A DNA stretch of 64,000 nt from Mediterraneibacter hominis (GTDB lineage: Bacteria > Bacillota > Clostridia > Lachnospirales > Lachnospiraceae), in NCBI RefSeq assembly GCF_014287475.1, contig NZ_JACOPF010000002.1, positions 372,001-436,000 on the forward strand, read 5' to 3'. Each line of letters begins with the position of its first letter. Positions within the stretch are counted from its first letter, which is position 1. Below, piece by piece: positions 36,051 through 44,332 of the stretch. The notes beneath the pieces are model-generated. The model was not told the DNA's origin. It made no database searches and saw nothing but the letters and a program-made list of their open reading frames with translations. The position numbers were made by a program, and so were the translations under genes.

Positions 36051-36878
36051 GTGAAGGTGACAGAAAAGAAATCAGCGCCGATCGGTGTATTTGACTCCGG
36101 AGTAGGTGGTCTGACAGTAATGCGGGAGATTTCCCGCCAGCTGCCCTGTGAAAATATTATATATTTTGGAGATACAGCGCGTGTTCCATATGGAAGCAAA
36201 TCTCAGAATAATGTGATTCGTTTTTCAGAACAGATCATTCGCTTCCTCCAGACAAAACAGGTGAAGGCAATTGTGATTGCGTGCAATACAGCGAGTGCGC
36301 TTGCATTGGAGTCTGTACAGGAACGGTTTGCAGTTCCGATTATCGGGGTGGTAATTCCTGGAGCACGTGCGGCAGTTGAGGTGACACAGAATCGGAAAGT
36401 AGGCGTGGTGGGAACCGATGCTACAGTGCAAAGTGGTATGTATACCAAAGTAATCCACAAGATGGCGCCGGATATAGTGGTTCTGGAAAAAGCCTGCCCT
36501 CTGTTTGTACCCCTTGTGGAAGAAGGATTTAAGGAACATGTGGTGACAGAGGAAGTAATAGAGTACTATCTGGATTCTCTGAGAAATACAGAGATTGACG
36601 CTATGATTTTGGGGTGTACGCATTATCCGCTGCTTCGTTCTAAGATACGCGCCTTCATGGGAGATAAAATACAGATTGTAAATCCTGCTTATGAAACGGC
36701 AATGGATTTGAAAAAGCTTTTGAAACAGCAAGGAATAGAAAATGACGGAGCTGCCGGAGAATGTAAGCGTTATGAATTTTACGTCAGTGATGCGGCAGAA
36801 AAGTTCCGTAAGTTTGCCAACACGGTTATGCCGTTTGATGTGCCGACGACAAATGTAGTAAATATTGAGGAATATTAA
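36051..36878 (+). CDS. murI: Glutamate racemase
   Basis: 275 residues. It makes D-glutamate for peptidoglycan. The two catalytic cysteines are in ACNTASA and GCTHYPLL, and the N-terminal IGVFDSGVGGLTVMREI with YFGDTARVPYGSKS is diagnostic. The start is GTG at 36051 with AGGAGAGG 9 bases upstream. The DUF1934 gene begins 3 bases after the stop. Confidence 0.95.
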   Translation: MKVTEKKSAPIGVFDSGVGGLTVMREISRQLPCENIIYFGDTARVPYGSKSQNNVIRFSEQIIRFLQTKQVKAIVIACNTASALALESVQERFAVPIIGVVIPGARAAVEVTQNRKVGVVGTDATVQSGMYTKVIHKMAPDIVVLEKACPLFVPLVEEGFKEHVVTEEVIEYYLDSLRNTEIDAMILGCTHYPLLRSKIRAFMGDKIQIVNPAYETAMDLKKLLKQQGIENDGAAGECKRYEFYVSDAAEKFRKFANTVMPFDVPTTNVVNIEEY

Positions 36879-36881
36879 GAT

Positions 36882-37346
36882 ATGACAAAAGATGTAATCG
36901 TAAGTATTTCCGGGCTTCATCTGGATATGATGGCGCCGGCTTTCAAAGAAGAGGATGCGATTGAGGTTATGACTCCCGCAAGCTATTACCTTCGAAATGG
37001 AAAGCATTATATTCTCTATGATGAAGTACTGAAGGGAATGGCAGGGACAATCAAAAATAAAATAAAGATTACTGGTACAGACAGCCTGGAAATTATGAAA
37101 ACAGGGGCGTCTAATACACATATGGTTTTTGAAAAAAATAAGAAAAACCTTACCTATTACCGGACTCCTTACGGGCAGATGCTTGTAGGCTTAAATACCC
37201 GCAGTATGGAAATTAACGTGACAGAAGAGAAGATAGACGTGCTGGTGGATTACGAGCTGGATGTCAACCATGAGCCGATGGCAGACTGCCGAATTAAAAT
37301 GAATATTACATCAAAAGACAGTAAAAATTTTTCTGTATTGAGTTAA
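36882..37346 (+). CDS. DUF1934 family beta-barrel protein (YwiB-like)
   Basis: 154 residues, rich in beta strands, with no signal peptide. ITGTDSLEIMKTGASNTHMVFEKNKKNLTYYRTPYGQMLVGL and the C-terminal strand VLVDYELDVNHEPMADCRIKMNI match the calycin-like DUF1934 family, whose function I do not know. It is tightly coupled to murI. In Clostridia this family often neighbours argS or murI, so a housekeeping role is plausible. Confidence 0.85.
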   Translation: MTKDVIVSISGLHLDMMAPAFKEEDAIEVMTPASYYLRNGKHYILYDEVLKGMAGTIKNKIKITGTDSLEIMKTGASNTHMVFEKNKKNLTYYRTPYGQMLVGLNTRSMEINVTEEKIDVLVDYELDVNHEPMADCRIKMNITSKDSKNFSVLS

Positions 37347-37416
37347 GAATTCAGATAAAAAAGGGACACTGTAATTTATTCTTTCCGGTTTGATAAAACA
37401 GTTTTTTGAGAGAAGT

Positions 37417-37482
37417 AAAGAGTTAAATAGTAATGGAATAGCCTTTATTAAGATAAGGGAATATTACTGTTTAACTCTTTTA
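37417..37482 (+). terminator. Long hairpin, probable terminator of the pfkA-murI-DUF1934 operon
   Basis: An 18-bp stem with one wobble pair (AAAGAGTTAAATAGTAAT at 37417-37434 with 37463-37480) encloses a 28-base loop that can fold further. It ends in CTCTTTTA and runs directly into the dispersed repeat. Confidence 0.7.
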
Positions 37483-37562
37483 TTGTATAGGAAACTCCGT
37501 TCCCTATACAATAAAACCCTCCGGGCGGGATGCGCACTGCGCGCAAGTGGAAAATGGTGCTG
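37483..37562 (+). repeat. Dispersed structured repeat, copy B
   Basis: It opens with the hairpin TTGTATAGGAAAC, loop TCC, GTTCCCTATACAA (one mismatch), then AATAAAACCCTC and the block ACTGCGCGCAAGTGGAAAATGG shared with copy A at 7719-7797. A G-C pair in the stem of A is an A-T pair in B, a compensatory change. The rest of 37347-37797 holds only the terminators listed on either side and no supported gene. Confidence 0.8.
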
Positions 37563-37670
37563 CAACCAACATTTGAATGGGGAGCGCAATGGTAAAATTG
37601 TAAGGAAGATAAATGAAGAAATCTTTTAGTCCTTGAAGATTTATTTGACCACTTACAATCACAGAAAAGA

Positions 37671-37714
37671 AAAACGCCTTACAAGCATTCAAAGCCTGCA
37701 AGGCGTTTCCTTTT
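37671..37714. terminator. Hairpin terminator between the repeat and the ECF operon
   Basis: The stem AAACGCCTTACAAGC pairs, with small mismatches, with GCCTGCAAGGCGTTT, followed by CCTTTT on plus and a pyrimidine-rich tract on minus. It probably ends the minus-strand ECF operon, whose last stop is at 37798. Confidence 0.7.
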
Positions 37715-37797
37715 ACGCAGTTTATTATATTTGAGAATTTAAAAAAATCAAGAGTTTTTTAAGAGACTGTTACAGAAGGAGTTGAAACTATATAATA

Positions 37798-38610
37798 TTA
37801 TGGTAAGCCCACCCATTTATCGTAGATCTGTCTTGCGGCTGTTTCAACATCTGCTGCCTCTATACCTAAATGCCGGCAGAGTCTGAGGATGCCGGGCGGC
37901 TCCAGGCCCGCCTTTTTAAAGAGCTGAGGGGTTTGGAAAGCTTCCTTACGTGTACCAAAGAAAAGTATTCCTTTATTTGCCATTACGATGAACTTATCAA
38001 AATTTTCAAAGACAAATTCCATATCATGTGAGATGACGATCACAGTTTTCTTTTTTTCTTTTAAGTCCCGGAAAATATTTATCAGTGTATTCCGCCCAGC
38101 CAAGTCCTGACCGGCTGTAGGCTCATCAAAGATAAAAATATCTGGATCCATGGCTAATACAGACGCCATAGCTACGAATCTTCGCAGAGAGAGGGGAAGC
38201 TCAAATGGATTTTTCGTTCTGTATTTCTCCATACCTGTAATATGAAGGGCTGCATCGATTTGCGCTCTGACATTCTGTCCTTTTTGCCTTACTATTTTTC
38301 TGCAAAAGCCTACTTCCTTTTCTACTGAGGGATGGAAAATCTGATCGTCTGGATTTTGAAATACATACCCAACATGATGCGCGATTTTTGCAGCTGTATA
38401 TTCTTTTGTATTCATGTCACCGATCCAGACGTTTCCATCAGTGGGAGACAAAAGACGGTTTATAAGCTTCGCGAGGGTGCTCTTTCCTGCTCCATTGTGC
38501 CCTATCAAAGCGATCTGCTCCCCTCCATTTATTTTTAAATCTATATGTTCGAGGACAGATCCGCTGTCAGGATAAGAAAAGCTTACATTTTGAAATAGAA
38601 TATCTTTCAT
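37798..38610 (-). CDS. ECF transporter ATPase subunit with a degenerate signature
   Basis: 270 residues. One of two ATPases of an energy-coupling-factor importer. Walker A is GHNGAGKST, the Q-loop is FQNPDDQIF (typical of EcfA) and Walker B is IFIFDEPTAGQD. The ABC signature, normally LSGGQ, reads FELPLSLRRFVAMAS, so it is altered in a way that may weaken that site while the partner ATPase keeps a perfect one. It is the last gene of the operon, 3 bases after its partner, and has only a weak ribosome site, consistent with coupling. Confidence 0.88.
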   Translation of the reverse strand: MKDILFQNVSFSYPDSGSVLEHIDLKINGGEQIALIGHNGAGKSTLAKLINRLLSPTDGNVWIGDMNTKEYTAAKIAHHVGYVFQNPDDQIFHPSVEKEVGFCRKIVRQKGQNVRAQIDAALHITGMEKYRTKNPFELPLSLRRFVAMASVLAMDPDIFIFDEPTAGQDLAGRNTLINIFRDLKEKKKTVIVISHDMEFVFENFDKFIVMANKGILFFGTRKEAFQTPQLFKKAGLEPPGILRLCRHLGIEAADVETAARQIYDKWVGLP

Positions 38611-38613
38611 AGT

Positions 38614-39471
38614 TTATCTCTTTTCTGTATGCAGTAGTCTGTTGATTACGTTAAGTGCCTGGTCATAGGTTATGGGAATTGAATCAAAGGAAATCCCATA
38701 TTGTTTTAATTTATTACTCAAAAGTGCCGCTTGCGGAGGAAGGACGCCTCTGTCTATCAGATCAGGAGAGGAGAGAATGTGATTTATATTCCCCCTGTTC
38801 GTTAATCGTCCCTTTTCAAAAATAAGGACTTCGTCTGCATATTCTGCAATCAGATCCGTTTTATGTTCCGCAATAATCACCGTTTTTTTCTGTTCCTTTA
38901 ATGCTTTTACAATATCAAATACATTCCTTGTCTCCTGTGGATCTAGTTGGCTGGTAGGCTCATCCAGAATTAAAATGTCTGGTTCCTGTACAAGAACAGA
39001 GGCAAGCGCGGTGCGTTGCAGTTGGCCGCCGGAAAGATGGAGAGGATTCTTTAACGCCAGGTCTTTGATATTTGTCTTTTCCATAGCCTGTATAACTCTG
39101 GGCTCTATGGTATCGGCATCAGCTCCTATATTTTCCAGGCCATATGCTACCTCCTCAAATACAGTATCCTTTACCCCGCTTAACTGTGTAAAAGGATTTT
39201 GGAATACATAACCGATTTCTTTAGCCAGCAATCCGCCGTAATCGGAAAGGGGTTTATTTTTCAATAGTACCTCGCCAGTCAAAGTACCTTGATAAAATGC
39301 AGGTACAAAACCTCTCAGAAGAGAACAAAAGGTTGTCTTACCGGAACCATTAGCCCCGAGAATTCCATAGATTTTCCCAGCTTCCAGGGCAATATTGATG
39401 TCGATAAGAGCTGGAAATCTGCTTAAAGGATAATAATAGGTGATATTTCTACACTCTATGATAGAAAACAT
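38614..39471 (-). CDS. ECF transporter ATPase subunit
   Basis: About 285 residues from the ATG at 39471, which has GGGAGGG upstream; the frame can be extended to 39507 but that overlaps EcfT more deeply. Walker A GANGSGKTT, the Q-loop FQNPFTQLSG, a canonical LSGGQLQRTALAS and Walker B LILDEPTSQLDP are all present. With the other ATPase and EcfT it forms the energy module. Its start overlaps the end of ecfT by 16 bases. Confidence 0.9.
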   Translation of the reverse strand: MFSIIECRNITYYYPLSRFPALIDINIALEAGKIYGILGANGSGKTTFCSLLRGFVPAFYQGTLTGEVLLKNKPLSDYGGLLAKEIGYVFQNPFTQLSGVKDTVFEEVAYGLENIGADADTIEPRVIQAMEKTNIKDLALKNPLHLSGGQLQRTALASVLVQEPDILILDEPTSQLDPQETRNVFDIVKALKEQKKTVIIAEHKTDLIAEYADEVLIFEKGRLTNRGNINHILSSPDLIDRGVLPPQAALLSNKLKQYGISFDSIPITYDQALNVINRLLHTEKR

Positions 39472-40265
39472 AACATTACCCTCCCTGCCAGTATAAATAT
39501 AGTGCATAAGGCGGCAACCATGACCGCATATGCTTCATGTCCGCTGCGTTTTACATTCAATAAATGGGTCTTGGGACATTCTACCAGAAAGCCCTTTGTC
39601 TCTAAAGCCAATACTCGTTCTTCGACACCGGTTATAGCGGTCAGAAACAGGGGGAGCAGTACGGGGATAAAAGCTTTTATCCGAAGGAGAAGGTTTCCGT
39701 CGGTTTCGATGCCGCGTGCTCTTTGTGCATTGAGAATCGTCTTACTGTTTTGTGAAAGGACATCAATCATTTGAAAGGTGGAGAGCATAATATAAGCAGC
39801 TTTGTAGTGGACGCCAGAGTCTTCCAGTGCACGAATGATTTCTTTGGTTTCTGTGGTCTGAAAAAACCAGATAAAAATACCTGCTATATTCAGCAGAGTA
39901 AATGCCAGGGAAATACCGGATCTTATTCCTTCCTCATATAGAGTCAGGAAGAAGATGCGGAAAACGAGTCTTCCTCCGGGGATTAAAAAAACCTGTACGA
40001 AGAAGATAATAGCTGCAAATTTTATTATATCTTTTAAAATATTGTAACCATTTTTGGAGATTTCACTTACTATGAGCAGAAACACAACAATACCAAATTC
40101 GGGGATCAGAAGCAGCGGTAAAGATAAACTTGTTATTCTGACGGTTCCGATTACCAGTGTACAAAATATATATAGGACAACAATAATTAGTTTTGCTGTG
40201 GGATAGAGTGCTGCGATTTTGTTTGTTTTATAGATTTGTATTTGTTCTGTGTAGTTTGTTTCCAT
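39456..40265 (-). CDS. ecfT: ECF transporter T component (membrane coupling protein)
   Basis: 269 residues with five to six hydrophobic segments. The two coupling-helix motifs with an Ala-Arg-Gly core are visible in the region LNAQRARGIETDG and in the later segment EERVLALETKGFL. It links the ATPases to the substrate-binding S component encoded just upstream. AAGGGTG lies 8 bases before the ATG. Confidence 0.9.
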   Translation of the reverse strand: METNYTEQIQIYKTNKIAALYPTAKLIIVVLYIFCTLVIGTVRITSLSLPLLLIPEFGIVVFLLIVSEISKNGYNILKDIIKFAAIIFFVQVFLIPGGRLVFRIFFLTLYEEGIRSGISLAFTLLNIAGIFIWFFQTTETKEIIRALEDSGVHYKAAYIMLSTFQMIDVLSQNSKTILNAQRARGIETDGNLLLRIKAFIPVLLPLFLTAITGVEERVLALETKGFLVECPKTHLLNVKRSGHEAYAVMVAALCTIFILAGRVMLCFLS

Positions 40266-40304
40266 AACCGGTCACCCTTTCTTTCACTGTATGGCTGATG
40301 ATTC

Positions 40305-40925
40305 CTACATAGGCGGAAGTTTATTCTGGTTTTTGATAAAGGTACATCCGCATTTATATTTAATCAGTATACGGGGAGGAATACAGCGTATGACAGACAG
40401 GCATATAATAAAAGACAAGATTCGGTCTAATACAGTAAAGATGCCTTCCGTTCCCAGAAAGGCTGTCCATATATTGACACCCGCCGCCATTACGACAGCT
40501 GTGATGATGGAAGTTCCGCCTCCGGTAATTCCGCCGTATAATAAAACAACAACAGGGGCGGAAAGGATAATTGTAATTGCTGATATGATGCATATAGAAA
40601 TGGGCCATTTCCACCAGGAAGAAAACATATTTTTATTCGCAAGAAATCCGGTTACAAGCCCTACTCCTATATTTACTATGATAAAAGGCAAGACAGATGG
40701 ATTGATAACACCGGATACCAAATTTGACAGTGCTCCCGCAGCCGCACCAACCCAGGGACCGCACAACATAGAAACAAACATAGTTCCGATGGCATCCAGA
40801 TATAAGGGGAGCTTTAGAATCGCAGCGGTCTGACCTCCTACAAAGTTCACAGCTACGCCTATAGGAATGACCAGAATTGCCAGCATAGAAAAATCATGTT
40901 TTAGGAAGTGTGTTTTGTATTTCAT
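40305..40925 (-). CDS. ECF transporter S component (substrate unknown, possibly nucleoside-related)
   Basis: 206 residues with about six membrane segments: VNFVGGQTAAILKLPLYLDAIGTMFVSMLCGPWVGAAAGALSNLVSG is the pattern of ECF S components and related ECF-like membrane proteins. It is the first gene of the ECF operon, with AGAGGGG before the ATG. The sequence does not name the ligand. The neighbouring nucleoside hydrolase/ribokinase operon shares an operator with this one, so a nucleoside, base or pentose is my best guess. Confidence 0.82.
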   Translation of the reverse strand: MKYKTHFLKHDFSMLAILVIPIGVAVNFVGGQTAAILKLPLYLDAIGTMFVSMLCGPWVGAAAGALSNLVSGVINPSVLPFIIVNIGVGLVTGFLANKNMFSSWWKWPISICIISAITIILSAPVVVLLYGGITGGGTSIITAVVMAAGVNIWTAFLGTEGIFTVLDRILSFIICLSVIRCIPPRILIKYKCGCTFIKNQNKLPPM

Positions 40926-41013
40926 AATTCCCCTCTTATGTAAAAAATGCTCAATGTTTTTCGTTGCTTCTTGATTTTAATGTTACTTTAGCACAAATAG
41001 AATGGCTGAAAAA

Positions 41014-41025
41014 TGACATTTGTCA
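41014..41025. promoter_or_regulatory. Crp/Fnr-type operator upstream of the ECF operon
   Basis: TGACATTTGTCA, an inverted repeat TGACA-N2-TGTCA within AT-rich flanks. On the minus strand a -10-like TAAAGT (40985-40990) is centred about 32 bases downstream, the spacing of a class II activator site. It matches the site at 44288-44299. Confidence 0.65.
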
Positions 41026-41050
41026 GTTTATAAGTATATTCAGACAGTAA

Positions 41051-41090
41051 AAAATAGAAAGTATGGTTTTCCTACCATACTTTCTATTTT
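41051..41090 (-). terminator. Terminator of the MFS/nucleoside hydrolase/ribokinase operon
   Basis: A 17-bp perfect stem (arms 41051-41067 and 41074-41090, 6-base loop) is followed on the minus strand by TTACTG after a TTTT-rich arm. It lies 14 bases after the ribokinase stop and just upstream of the ECF promoter. Confidence 0.88.
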
Positions 41091-41104
41091 GTTCTATCCT
41101 ATTC

Positions 41105-41992
41105 CTATTTTGTGCTTAAAACCTCATCTATTTTAGGTATGGACAGAGCCGCGCCTTTACGTGAGACAGTGATAGAGGCCGCTTTGGCAGCCATTTGCAT
41201 AGATTCCTTCGCACAGAATCCTTTTAACTGCCCTGCCAGATAATATCCTGTGAAGGTATCTCCGGCAGCGGTCGTATCTATAGCTGTGACAGGATAGCTT
41301 TCTTGTGTGATATGGCCTTCTTTCCCCAGATACAGAGCACCCCGTTCACCCAGTGTCAGTACGATTTCAGCATGAGGAAAAGCAGCATGTACCTTTTTTA
41401 AAAGCACATTGTCATTTCCGGTATCTTTTATTAATTCCTGTGCCTCAATTTCATTTAGAATAAAGCAACTGATGTGCTTCAGATTTATATCAAAAATCTT
41501 ACTGTCCATCGGAGATGGGTTCAGCGCAATATGGATCCCTTTTTTGTGTGCACTTTCCACGATATAGGGAATTTCATTTATCTCATTTTGCAGAAGCAGC
41601 CAGTCATCTTTTTCAAAATTTTGTAAAACACAATCTATAAATTCACGTGTAACAGCTTGGTTTGCTCCTCCGTACAACAGGATGCAGTTATCTCCCTGGG
41701 CGTCATTTTGAATGATCGCATTTCCCGTTCGGGTTTGCTCGGAGGTCATAACATAACGGGTATCGACACCAGCGTCTTTTAGAATATCCTCCAGAAATGT
41801 ACCGTCTGTTCCTATCATTCCCGCGTGATATACATGTAATCCTGCTCGGCTTAACGCGACAGACTGATTCAGTCCCTTTCCTCCGCACGAAACACGCAGA
41901 TTTTTAGAGGATATGGTTTCTCCCTTTCGTACAAAATGTTCGACTTCATAGACGTAGTCTATATTCAGGGAACCAAAATTTAATATGTTCAT
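41105..41992 (-). CDS. Ribokinase-like PfkB-family carbohydrate kinase
   Basis: 295 residues. The N-terminal NFGSLNIDYVYEVEHFVRKGET with CGGKGLNQSVALSRAG is the first PfkB signature. The second, DTTAAGDTFTGYYLAGQL, carries the catalytic Asp. The order of genes (nucleoside hydrolase, then this kinase) suggests that it phosphorylates the ribose released from nucleosides, which makes it a ribokinase in function. GGAG lies before the ATG, 6 bases downstream of the hydrolase stop. Confidence 0.9.
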   Translation of the reverse strand: MNILNFGSLNIDYVYEVEHFVRKGETISSKNLRVSCGGKGLNQSVALSRAGLHVYHAGMIGTDGTFLEDILKDAGVDTRYVMTSEQTRTGNAIIQNDAQGDNCILLYGGANQAVTREFIDCVLQNFEKDDWLLLQNEINEIPYIVESAHKKGIHIALNPSPMDSKIFDINLKHISCFILNEIEAQELIKDTGNDNVLLKKVHAAFPHAEIVLTLGERGALYLGKEGHITQESYPVTAIDTTAAGDTFTGYYLAGQLKGFCAKESMQMAAKAASITVSRKGAALSIPKIDEVLSTK

Positions 41993-41998
41993 TATCGT

Positions 41999-42946
41999 TT
42001 ACTCCACTCGCAAGGTCCTGTAAATATATTCTTTGTATTTATCTGGATGCAGCTTACTGCAAATATATACATTCGGTTCTTTACCGGAGAAGTAATTTAC
42101 ATCCACCAGCATGGAACCATAGCTTGGCCCATTTGTAACGTCTACCTCGCAGTAATACTTGTCACATTTATCAATACATTCCGGATAAAGAGCTGCTGCC
42201 ATTGCAGATGGATCTGCCATGTCAAGATAGGCATCTCCAAAGCGCTCCTTATTCATTTCCATTAAGTCTTTATTGCAGTCAATGGCAAATTTGCCAAGCG
42301 TACTTCCGTTCCTGATTTTGTCAATTTCCTGTGGGTTCAACATACTGTCGCCCAGGCAGGCATCCCATCCTACATAGATAATCTGGTCTAGTCCGGATTC
42401 CGTAACAATCTTGGCTGCTTCTGCGTCCTGCCATATGTTAAATTCAGCCACCGGCGTTACATTTCCTGCGCCCAGTCCGGCAGTTCCCATGATGATGATG
42501 CGTCCTGCCTTTTGCATCGCTTCATAATCGAGACGGAGGGCAAGCGCAATATTTGTAAGAGGCCCGAGAGCGACGATGTCGATTTCTCCCTTTTCACTGT
42601 TGCGCAGATGTTCCAGCATTTTTAGAACGCCATGTCCTTCTTGGGCTTTTAATCGTTTTGGAACAAGCCCAATATCACCCATTCCGTCATTTCCATGTGT
42701 TTCATGGGCATAGATAAGCTCTTTCAGAAGCATTTTGTCTGAACCCTTATATACAGGCGGTTCGTAAGTGTCGGCATATTCGATCGTTGTCAATGTATTG
42801 ATCGTTGCCTGATCTACATGCACATTTCCTGAAACGGTGGAAATCATTACAATTTCATAAGCTGGGTCATTTAATGCCATTGCAATCGCCATTGCGTCAT
42901 CAGATCCACAATCTGTATCAATAATAATTTTCTTTTTCTGTTCCAT
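41999..42946 (-). CDS. Nucleoside hydrolase (IunH/URH family)
   Basis: 315 residues. The calcium-binding aspartate cluster at the N-terminus reads IIIDTDCGSDDAMAI, the defining motif of the family. VALGPLTNIALAL and EFNIWQDAEAAKIV are also conserved. The enzyme splits ribonucleosides into a free base and ribose. It lies between an MFS transporter and a ribokinase: uptake, cleavage, then sugar activation. Base preference cannot be told. AAAAGGAGAC precedes the ATG. Confidence 0.93.
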   Translation of the reverse strand: MEQKKKIIIDTDCGSDDAMAIAMALNDPAYEIVMISTVSGNVHVDQATINTLTTIEYADTYEPPVYKGSDKMLLKELIYAHETHGNDGMGDIGLVPKRLKAQEGHGVLKMLEHLRNSEKGEIDIVALGPLTNIALALRLDYEAMQKAGRIIIMGTAGLGAGNVTPVAEFNIWQDAEAAKIVTESGLDQIIYVGWDACLGDSMLNPQEIDKIRNGSTLGKFAIDCNKDLMEMNKERFGDAYLDMADPSAMAAALYPECIDKCDKYYCEVDVTNGPSYGSMLVDVNYFSGKEPNVYICSKLHPDKYKEYIYRTLRVE

Positions 42947-43003
42947 AATAATAGTCTCCTTTTATATATGATTCGATAAAATATACCTGCACAAAGGCAT
43001 GGT

Positions 43004-44167
43004 TTACACTTCTGTTTCGGAAGTGGAAAGTTTTACTACCGCTGCCGCAATGATACATACAGCCAACATAATCAGAGCAAAGATATAAGAGAAATCAATG
43101 CCCAGGCTGGCGATAACTGCTCCTGTGATAACTGGTGTGAAGAAATCTGCAAAACCGCTTGCAGTTGCGACTAAAGAGCTTGCGACACTGATTCTTTTAT
43201 ATCCGATACGCGTAGCGATAGATACGATAACGCTGAACAGTACGCCTAAGAAAAGTCCCGCGATAAACAGTCCGACGAAATAAACCGGCGTCGTGTTGAT
43301 AACCATAGCGGCAAGGATTGCAATAAAGGCTACGGCACAGTTCATAAGAAGCACAGTCTGGCTCTTGATGTATCTTAAAACAATAACGAATACGGCGCCT
43401 CCGATTACGCAGCCTACATTATATACAGTAAACATAAATGCTGCGGAAGCCTCAGAAATTCCTCTGCTGATTGCGAAGCTGGAAGTATACAGGCCGATTG
43501 CGCTGGATACTGCGCTGAACGCAGCTACAACAAGGAAGATTCCCACATAGACGACGTAAGGTTTTTTTGTATACAGCGGCTGGATGTGTTCTTCAGCCTC
43601 TTCTGCCTGCTGCTCTGTCTCTTTTGCAAAGAAAGTCAGAATAAAGATTAAGACGGCAACTGCTGCCAATACAAAATAAGAGTAGTAGAACGGCAGTTTT
43701 CCTGAGAGCATAATTCCGATCAGGAAAGGTGTTACAGAAGTACCGATACCAAAGAGTGTCTGTCCTCCGCTTAAGGCGCTGGAGTAATTCTTCTTAAATA
43801 CCATGCTCAGTAAAACCGGAGTTACTGCATCCTGGGTTCCCATTCCGATTCCGCCCAGCACTGCGAACAGCATTCCTGCATAGAAGTTTATAATCAATGG
43901 GATTCCTAATAAAAAGGCACCTGTTAAAGCTGCGCCGATTGCAAGGACTTTGAGTGGGCCGATCTTTTCAACCATACGTCCGGTGATATAGACAGTCAAT
44001 ACACGCCCCAGGGCATATGCGGAACCTAATAATGCGACCTTATCTAGTCCGATTCCATACATTTCTACTAGCTGCGGAAGGCTGCTTCCGACAAGAACGC
44101 ACGCAGCACCGGTTAGAAAATACATGGCAAACGCCAGAAAACCTAACAATTTGTATCTGTTTTTCAT
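43004..44167 (-). CDS. MFS transporter, first gene of the nucleoside hydrolase operon
   Basis: 387 residues with about twelve membrane segments and a charged loop after segment six (KETEQQAEEAEEHIQ). The MFS loop between segments 2 and 3 appears as GRMVEKIGPLKVL. It probably brings in the nucleoside that the next gene splits; no residue proves this. AGGAAGAGAGG lies before the ATG. The 165-base gap to the divergent Crp/Fnr gene carries the shared operator. Confidence 0.88.
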   Translation of the reverse strand: MKNRYKLLGFLAFAMYFLTGAACVLVGSSLPQLVEMYGIGLDKVALLGSAYALGRVLTVYITGRMVEKIGPLKVLAIGAALTGAFLLGIPLIINFYAGMLFAVLGGIGMGTQDAVTPVLLSMVFKKNYSSALSGGQTLFGIGTSVTPFLIGIMLSGKLPFYYSYFVLAAVAVLIFILTFFAKETEQQAEEAEEHIQPLYTKKPYVVYVGIFLVVAAFSAVSSAIGLYTSSFAISRGISEASAAFMFTVYNVGCVIGGAVFVIVLRYIKSQTVLLMNCAVAFIAILAAMVINTTPVYFVGLFIAGLFLGVLFSVIVSIATRIGYKRISVASSLVATASGFADFFTPVITGAVIASLGIDFSYIFALIMLAVCIIAAAVVKLSTSETEV

Positions 44168-44282
44168 GTTTACTTTTACCTCTCTTCCTGTGTGGTTAGT
44201 TAAAATATCCGGATATGTTTTGTGTATTTTTCACAAAACTTTTTTCTAACTTGATATTAATCTACCATAGTTATATAATACA

Positions 44283-44304
44283 AAAAATGACACATGTCAT
44301 TTTT
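44283..44304. promoter_or_regulatory. Crp/Fnr-type operator between the MFS operon and its regulator
   Basis: AAAAATGACA-CA-TGTCATTTTT: 10-bp perfect arms around a 2-base centre, with core TGACACATGTCA at 44288-44299. On the minus strand a -10-like TAGATT is about 31 bases downstream of the centre. On the plus strand the site is about 30 bases before the regulator ATG, so autoregulation is possible. Confidence 0.72.
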
Positions 44305-44332
44305 GTGATTCAGTTTATGGAGGCAGTATGAA

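Noticed and set aside
36225..37121. 298-codon minus-strand frame over murI and the DUF1934 gene
   Set aside because: It is antisense to two well-supported genes and its amino-acid content (rich in His, Cys, Phe, Tyr) is not protein-like.
40291..40833. 180-codon plus-strand frame over the ECF S component
   Set aside because: The minus strand encodes a clear membrane protein with a ribosome site; the plus frame is its shadow.
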